This document shows, piece after piece, positions 60,556 to 64,000 of a stretch of DNA of 64,000 nucleotides (the first letter of the stretch is position 1; every line of letters begins with the position of its first letter). The notes beneath the pieces were generated by a model. That model made no database searches and was not told where the DNA came from. It saw only the letters and a program-made list of their open reading frames with translations. Where the stretch lies: the NCBI RefSeq assembly GCF_002196705.1, contig NZ_NADJ01000039.1, positions 245,631 to 309,630 on the forward strand, given 5' to 3'. Both the position numbers and the translations under genes were made by a program. This DNA is from Desulfosporosinus sp. FKB (lineage in GTDB: Bacteria > Bacillota > Desulfitobacteriia > Desulfitobacteriales > Desulfitobacteriaceae).

Positions 60556-60737
60556 TCGCTTACTTGAAAAGCTCCCATCGGACAATATTTCACACATTTT
60601 TTACACCTGATACATTTATCCTGATCGATCTTTGGAGCATTAAAACCAATTTGTTCAATCGCCCCCACTGGACAGACCCTTATTGAAGGACAAGGATGAT
60701 TTTGAGGACATCTATCTTTGTTAATGGACACATTCAT
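60552..60737 (-). CDS. Small ferredoxin-like 4Fe-4S protein
   Basis: A probable electron carrier. The 61-residue product has one canonical cluster motif, CIRCKKCVKYCP, and a first half with CPQNHPCPSIRVCPVGAI, whose first cysteines are spaced unlike CxxCxxC, so the first cluster may be altered. The ATG at 60735-60737 follows GGAAGGTG. A promoter with a GGTAT-type dyad lies upstream and a structured repeat begins at its stop codon. Confidence 0.88.
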   Translation of the reverse strand: MNVSINKDRCPQNHPCPSIRVCPVGAIEQIGFNAPKIDQDKCIRCKKCVKYCPMGAFQVSE

Positions 60738-60788
60738 AAAAACACCTTCCTTGCAAATAAATAATAGCAACGGTTATATTTATTACGG

Positions 60789-60807
60789 TATACCCCTATT
60801 AGGTATA
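60789..60807 (-). promoter_or_regulatory. TATACC-N7-GGTATA dyad at the ferredoxin promoter
   Basis: The dyad (ATACCCCTATTAGGTAT core) lies directly after the -10 box, over the expected start of transcription. It resembles operators of CsoR/CstR-family repressors (ATACCC-N5-GGGTAT type). Which protein binds it is inference. Confidence 0.5.
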
Positions 60808-60836
60808 AGTGTACTTGAATCATAGTATCCTGTCAA
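60808..60836 (-). promoter_or_regulatory. Promoter of the ferredoxin gene
   Basis: TTGACA (60831-60836) and TACACT (60808-60813) with a 17-bp spacer, about 70 bp before the start codon. Confidence 0.7.
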
Positions 60837-60983
60837 GATGCTGATCTCAATTCAATGTTTAATAACAAAAATTCACTGGAAAAAAACTTTATTTGATTTT
60901 TTAAGACAATCAAGTTATTCTTGTTATTATTATATTTTCCTAAACTTACAAGGAATTTTTCATGGGAGGAGGGAATTGTCATT

Positions 60984-61556
60984 ATGCAGCTTTTAAAAGA
61001 TAAAATCAGGAACGAAGCAAAAATCATTGAAAATCGCATTATTAAGGTTGATAACTTTTTAAATCACCAGTTAGATATTTCGCTATTCAATGAAATAGGT
61101 AAGGAATTCAAACATAGATTTGCAAATAAAGAGGTTACAAAAATAGTTACCATCGAAACCTCTGGTATTGCTATTGCAAGTATTGTTGCTCAATACTTTA
61201 ACTTTGTACCCGTTGTATTTGCTAAAAAACATGCTGGTATTAACATGACTCAAGATGTTTACGAAGCAAAAATTTATTCCTATACCAAAGAACAGGAATA
61301 TACGATAAAGATATCAAAGGAGTTCTTAACTCCTAATGACAAGGTATTAATTATCGATGATTTTTTAGCTAGTGGAAGTGCACTTATCGGATTGATTAAT
61401 TTGCTGTCCCAGAGTGATGTGGAAATTGCCGGAGCAGGAGTCGTTATTGAAAAAACATTTCAAGAAGGCAGAAAACGCATCCTCGAAAAAGGTATTCAAT
61501 TAGAATCTTTGGCCATCATCGACTCAATCGAAAATGGACAAGTTATCTTTAAGTGA
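60984..61556 (+). CDS. xpt: Xanthine phosphoribosyltransferase
   Basis: Xpt converts xanthine and PRPP to XMP in purine salvage. The 190-residue product (MQLLKDKI...) has VDNFLNHQLD, TKIVTIETSGIA, PVVFAKKHAG, and the PRPP loop VLIIDDFLASGSAL, close to B. subtilis Xpt throughout and of the same length. The ATG at 60984 follows GGAGGAGGG at about 11 bp. No purine riboswitch is visible upstream. Confidence 0.93.
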   Translation: MQLLKDKIRNEAKIIENRIIKVDNFLNHQLDISLFNEIGKEFKHRFANKEVTKIVTIETSGIAIASIVAQYFNFVPVVFAKKHAGINMTQDVYEAKIYSYTKEQEYTIKISKEFLTPNDKVLIIDDFLASGSALIGLINLLSQSDVEIAGAGVVIEKTFQEGRKRILEKGIQLESLAIIDSIENGQVIFK

Positions 61557-61581
61557 TAGATAGCTCATTTAAATCCTGCCA

Positions 61582-61620
61582 GTGAACTCGGACCCACCCC
61601 CACTTATAGAAGTGGGGGCC
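61582..61620 (+). repeat. Deletion derivative of the structured repeat
   Basis: GTGAACTCG, the 5' end of the full copies, is joined directly to GACCCACCCCCACTTATAGA, their 3' end, with the final hairpin CCCCCAC/GTGGGGG. About 130 bp of the full copy are missing. It lies 25 bp after xpt. Confidence 0.75.
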
Positions 61621-61622
61621 TT

Positions 61623-61679
61623 AAAAACAAAATAGAAAGAGACCGCTCTTAAGTGAGTGGCCTCTTTCTATTTTGTTTT
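61623..61679. terminator. Bidirectional terminator after xpt
   Basis: AAAACAAAATAGAAAGAG and its complement CTCTTTCTATTTTGTTTT form a long stem with a short imperfect top, with As before and Ts after, serving xpt on the plus strand and the gene at 61710 on the minus strand. Confidence 0.8.
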
Positions 61680-61709
61680 GTTCGTAATCGTTTAGCTAAT
61701 AGCATAAAA

Positions 61710-62378
61710 CTATGATCGAGCTTTGGATAATAACTGAAATCGTTCGGCAGATTTAGCTTTTTCATATTCCCTTTTTTCGGCATTAATAATATCGGTTGAA
61801 AGATGATTGGCAATTAGTTCAGCCTGCATCGCATCTAGAGTTCGGTAGAATTGATTGTCCACACTGGCCTCAAGCATGTTCCCGGCCTGAATATATTTTT
61901 CAGCAAGCGCAGAGCGATTTAATGTCCCGGATTTTTCCCCTTGTTTATACTCTTGCACAGCTGCTGCGTACAAAGCGTTTAAGCGGCTCAAGGCAAGATT
62001 TTGCAGATAACCAAACTGCGGCGTATATTTTTTAATGATCTCATCTTGCGTAAGCCCTTTGGCGCTCGTGGCTGCACTCGCAAACGTTGAGGTAAGTGAT
62101 TTTTTATCATCTTGCTCAGCTGCCGTATGTGACTGAGAATTTTCTCCCCTTGTATCACTCTGTCTGGTCTGGTCACTATCCGTTTTGCCATTATCAGCTG
62201 CATTTGAACCAGTTAACTCTTTGGGAAGGGCAATGTTAAAAAAATTGGTCCCAAACTGATTTTGCAGTTGTTTTTGAATTACAGGGTTGGGTCTGAAATA
62301 TTTATTATATCCCCATACTCCTCCAAAGGCTATTAACACGATAATAACCCCGGAAATTATCAAAAGCTTTTTTTTCAT
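61710..62378 (-). CDS. Membrane-anchored hypothetical protein
   Basis: No family is recognised. The 222-residue product has one N-terminal membrane helix (LLIISGVIIVLIAFGGVWGY), a Ser/Asp/Thr-rich low-complexity linker (~55-100), and a helical domain from ~105 (GLTQDEIIKKYTPQFGYLQNLALSRLNALY). Most of it should face outside. I chose the ATG at 62376-62378 after AGGAGAAG. It is monocistronic. Confidence 0.7.
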   Translation of the reverse strand: MKKKLLIISGVIIVLIAFGGVWGYNKYFRPNPVIQKQLQNQFGTNFFNIALPKELTGSNAADNGKTDSDQTRQSDTRGENSQSHTAAEQDDKKSLTSTFASAATSAKGLTQDEIIKKYTPQFGYLQNLALSRLNALYAAAVQEYKQGEKSGTLNRSALAEKYIQAGNMLEASVDNQFYRTLDAMQAELIANHLSTDIINAEKREYEKAKSAERFQLLSKARS

Positions 62379-62559
62379 AACTTCTCCTAACAATTTGGAT
62401 ATATTTACATAATTCAGTAAAAAGACCAGCTTCTTAGGTTAGAAGCAAAGAGTGTTCTTTAGCTGCAGTTTTTATCAAATTTTATGTTGTAATCTATTTC
62501 TAATATGATACCACAATTTGGTTATAGAGTATATATTTTCATGTAGTGTCCGATCGTGA

Positions 62560-62607
62560 GACTCCCACTTCTCGTGGGAGTGGTTCCCATACCTTGCATC
62601 GGTGCGA
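62560..62607 (-). repeat. Truncated copy (3' end) of the structured repeat
   Basis: On the minus strand, CACCGATGCAAGGTATGGGAACC and a CTCCCAC/GTGGGAG hairpin match the last ~48 bp of the copy at 60388 with few changes; the rest is absent. It lies right after the DUF3786 gene. Confidence 0.75.
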
Positions 62608-62608
62608 A

Positions 62609-63220
62609 TTATTTTTGTTTTGCTAGTTTTTCGGAAAGATACATACCAAGTCCAATAATACTCTCAATATGCAAAAAATCTTCAACAGAGGGATCGAATA
62701 GAATTGTGGCGTTAGCCTGGACTTCCTCGTCCCCTTCCCAAACGATTACACACATGGGAATCTCGGGAAAGGCTTGAAAAGTCACGGCTGTGTCACCAAA
62801 GTTCGTGGGTTTTCCATTCATGGTGGCAGCACTTACTAACAACTTCTGAGATTGCTGGCCAAATGCCTTGATAAGAGGAATAATCGAGTTCTTATGAAAT
62901 GCTGGATAAAACAATGCTCCACCATTAGCGATTTCTTTGAGGCTAACCCAGCTGTTTTCACTTTTTCTAAATGGCCCTGCATAAGCTAAATAATTCAACA
63001 TGATTATTGACCCCATAATATCGGGAACATACTTGTCTCCTTTACGACAAATCCTTTCACTGAGACAGTCTAAAACATATGTCGAACCAAAAAAGCTCAG
63101 TTCAAATTGATGGTTGACGCTGTTAAATGTTACAGCACGATAGGCGGCAACCTCCTCAGGAAGCTTTTTCTTTATGTCACTCCAATATTTGTCATAGGCA
63201 ACTCGATAATTGGTTTCCAA
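62609..63220 (-). CDS. DUF3786-family protein
   Basis: The function is unknown; the family is common in strict anaerobes, often near corrinoid or iron-sulfur genes. The 203-residue product has AVTFNSVNHQFELSFFGSTYVLD, the PDIMGSIIMLNYLAYA region, and a C-terminal AVTFQAFPEIPMCVIVWEGDEE. I chose the TTG at 63218-63220, 7 bp after GGAGG; a GTG at 63301 would add 27 residues but has no site before it. Confidence 0.75.
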   Translation of the reverse strand: METNYRVAYDKYWSDIKKKLPEEVAAYRAVTFNSVNHQFELSFFGSTYVLDCLSERICRKGDKYVPDIMGSIIMLNYLAYAGPFRKSENSWVSLKEIANGGALFYPAFHKNSIIPLIKAFGQQSQKLLVSAATMNGKPTNFGDTAVTFQAFPEIPMCVIVWEGDEEVQANATILFDPSVEDFLHIESIIGLGMYLSEKLAKQK

Positions 63221-63301
63221 TTTAATCCCTCCGCAATCTAAATACTTTTTACTATTGATATTAAGACTTGAACCTCCTCTATATTCGTTATCGTTATCCA
63301 C

Positions 63302-63743
63302 AACAAGAACGAATCAGGGATGAGTGTTCGGCAATAATTTGGGGGCGGCGATTCATCTCACCACCTCGTTTCAAAAAATGCTAAGTCGACCCTAACAACA
63401 ACGTGAGACTGTATCTGTTTAATTACACGTAGTTTAAGATATTTGCATTTGATATTATGATTTTTGCATTTAACTCATGACAAAAAAACTATTCTAATTT
63501 AATGAAACAAGTTAAAATGAAATATGCAAGAAATATAAGGAAAAAACCCGCAAAGGAGCGAAGCTGTTGGAAAATAAGGTAATTAATTCAAAAAGATGAT
63601 TATTGGAATAATAAATTTAATTTTGTAACAGAAAAAATTTTGTTTTATTTATATACAACATAAAACTCGACAATTTCTAAACTTCAACCTTATATTGCTT
63701 TGCGATTTGACGAATGACTATATAGAATAATTGGAGGCAAACC
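63302..63743. other. AT-rich intergenic stretch before the chemoreceptor gene
   Basis: About 440 bp with no ORF that I can support. It holds TTTGCATTTGATATTATGA-like AT-rich segments and a short AAACCCGCAAAGGAGCGAAGC stretch near 63545, but no riboswitch or promoter I can assign. Confidence 0.4.
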
Positions 63744-64000
63744 ATGAAAGGGTCAATGCAACGAAAATTAGTTGTCTTAATACTGGTCTTATCCCTAGTG
63801 CCAACTTCAATTTTAGGTTTCTATAGTTATGAGAATGCTAATTCAGTTCTTGCTTCAGAACTTAAAACCTCCACGTCTCAATCGGTCACTAAAGTCGAAG
63901 AAACAACGAACATGTTTATGAAGGGGATTGAGCAGGATGTCAACCGCTTAAGCAATGATCCCAGCGTTATGGGAATAACACCAGGGAGCGACGGATCTCA
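63744..64000 (+). CDS. Methyl-accepting chemotaxis protein, N-terminal part
   Basis: The gene runs off the window. From the ATG at 63744 (after GGAGG) 85 codons are seen: a basic start (MKGSMQRK), one membrane helix (LVVLILVLSLVPTSILGFYSY), then the start of an extracellular sensor domain (SVTKVEETTNMFMKGIEQDVNRLSNDPSVMG), the pattern of Clostridial dCache chemoreceptors. No signalling domain is visible, so the call rests on this start only. Confidence 0.7.
   Translation, partial: MKGSMQRKLVVLILVLSLVPTSILGFYSYENANSVLASELKTSTSQSVTKVEETTNMFMKGIEQDVNRLSNDPSVMGITPGSDGS

Noticed and set aside
60771-60983. Purine riboswitch upstream of xpt
   Set aside because: xpt is often riboswitch-controlled in Firmicutes, but I find neither the conserved three-way-junction core nor a terminator before the gene; the stretch is AT-rich and includes the ferredoxin promoter on the other strand.
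63530-63600. Cyclic di-GMP riboswitch before the chemoreceptor
   Set aside because: CGCAAAGGAGCGAAGC looks a little like part of a GEMM motif, but the GCAAACC and tetraloop-receptor parts are missing.

Overview
The window comes from a spore-forming, low-to-moderate GC, Gram-positive anaerobe of the Desulfosporosinus/Desulfitobacterium type (Peptococcaceae, Clostridia). The evidence is the complete Firmicutes ribosomal superoperon, sigH and an uninterrupted sigK with pro-sequence, a spoVAC-AD-AEb spore operon, strong Shine-Dalgarno sites, frequent GTG/TTG starts, DUF3786 and DUF4474 genes, an HD-GYP protein and many zinc-type (Cys-containing) ribosomal proteins. The genus is an inference from gene content, not a database match.

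Bases 1-35,100 lie almost wholly on the minus strand. In transcription order they hold sigH, tRNA-Thr, rpmG-secE-nusG-rplK-rplA, (L10 leader) rplJ-rplL, (own consensus promoter) rpoB-rpoC, an L7Ae-like gene, rpsL-rpsG-fusA-tuf-rpsJ, the S10/spc/alpha clusters from rplC to rplQ including secY-adk-map-infA-rpmJ-rpsM-rpsK-rpsD-rpoA, then a fused two-domain EcfA ATPase, ecfT and a truA running off the left edge.

Bases 35,400-44,190, also minus, hold rlmB-thyX-mrnC, a Cys T-box-controlled cysE-cysS pair, gltX, a PIN/TRAM protein with ispD-ispF, and carD with tandem promoters. From 44,309 the plus strand carries a small MazG-like protein, sigK and a DUF1657-YetF-spoVAC-spoVAD-spoVAEb-DUF1657 spore operon.

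Bases 49,600-64,000 are a mixed accessory region. On the minus strand it holds a Nudix hydrolase with an aldolase, an acetyl-CoA synthetase with an unexplained C-terminal extension, an HD-GYP protein preceded by a tiny membrane ORF, an HD hydrolase, a ferredoxin, an anchored hypothetical and a DUF3786 gene. On the plus strand it holds a DUF4474 protein, a LysR-hydrolase-alcohol dehydrogenase cluster, xpt and the start of a chemoreceptor.

The most unusual signal is a dispersed family of structured repeats (two full copies of about 170 bp at 51276 and 60388, shorter derivatives at 35327, 61582 and 62560). They share a GTGA-flanked end, a conserved GTTCAGC/GCTGAAC hairpin and internal stems that keep pairing while their sequence changes. 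They look like orphan, transposase-less elements of the IS200/IS605-OMEGA RNA kind. Other points of interest are a four-cysteine insertion in EF-Tu, a 104-nt cysE/cysS overlap, a hairpin over the sigK ribosome binding site, and a CsoR/CstR-like dyad at the ferredoxin promoter.
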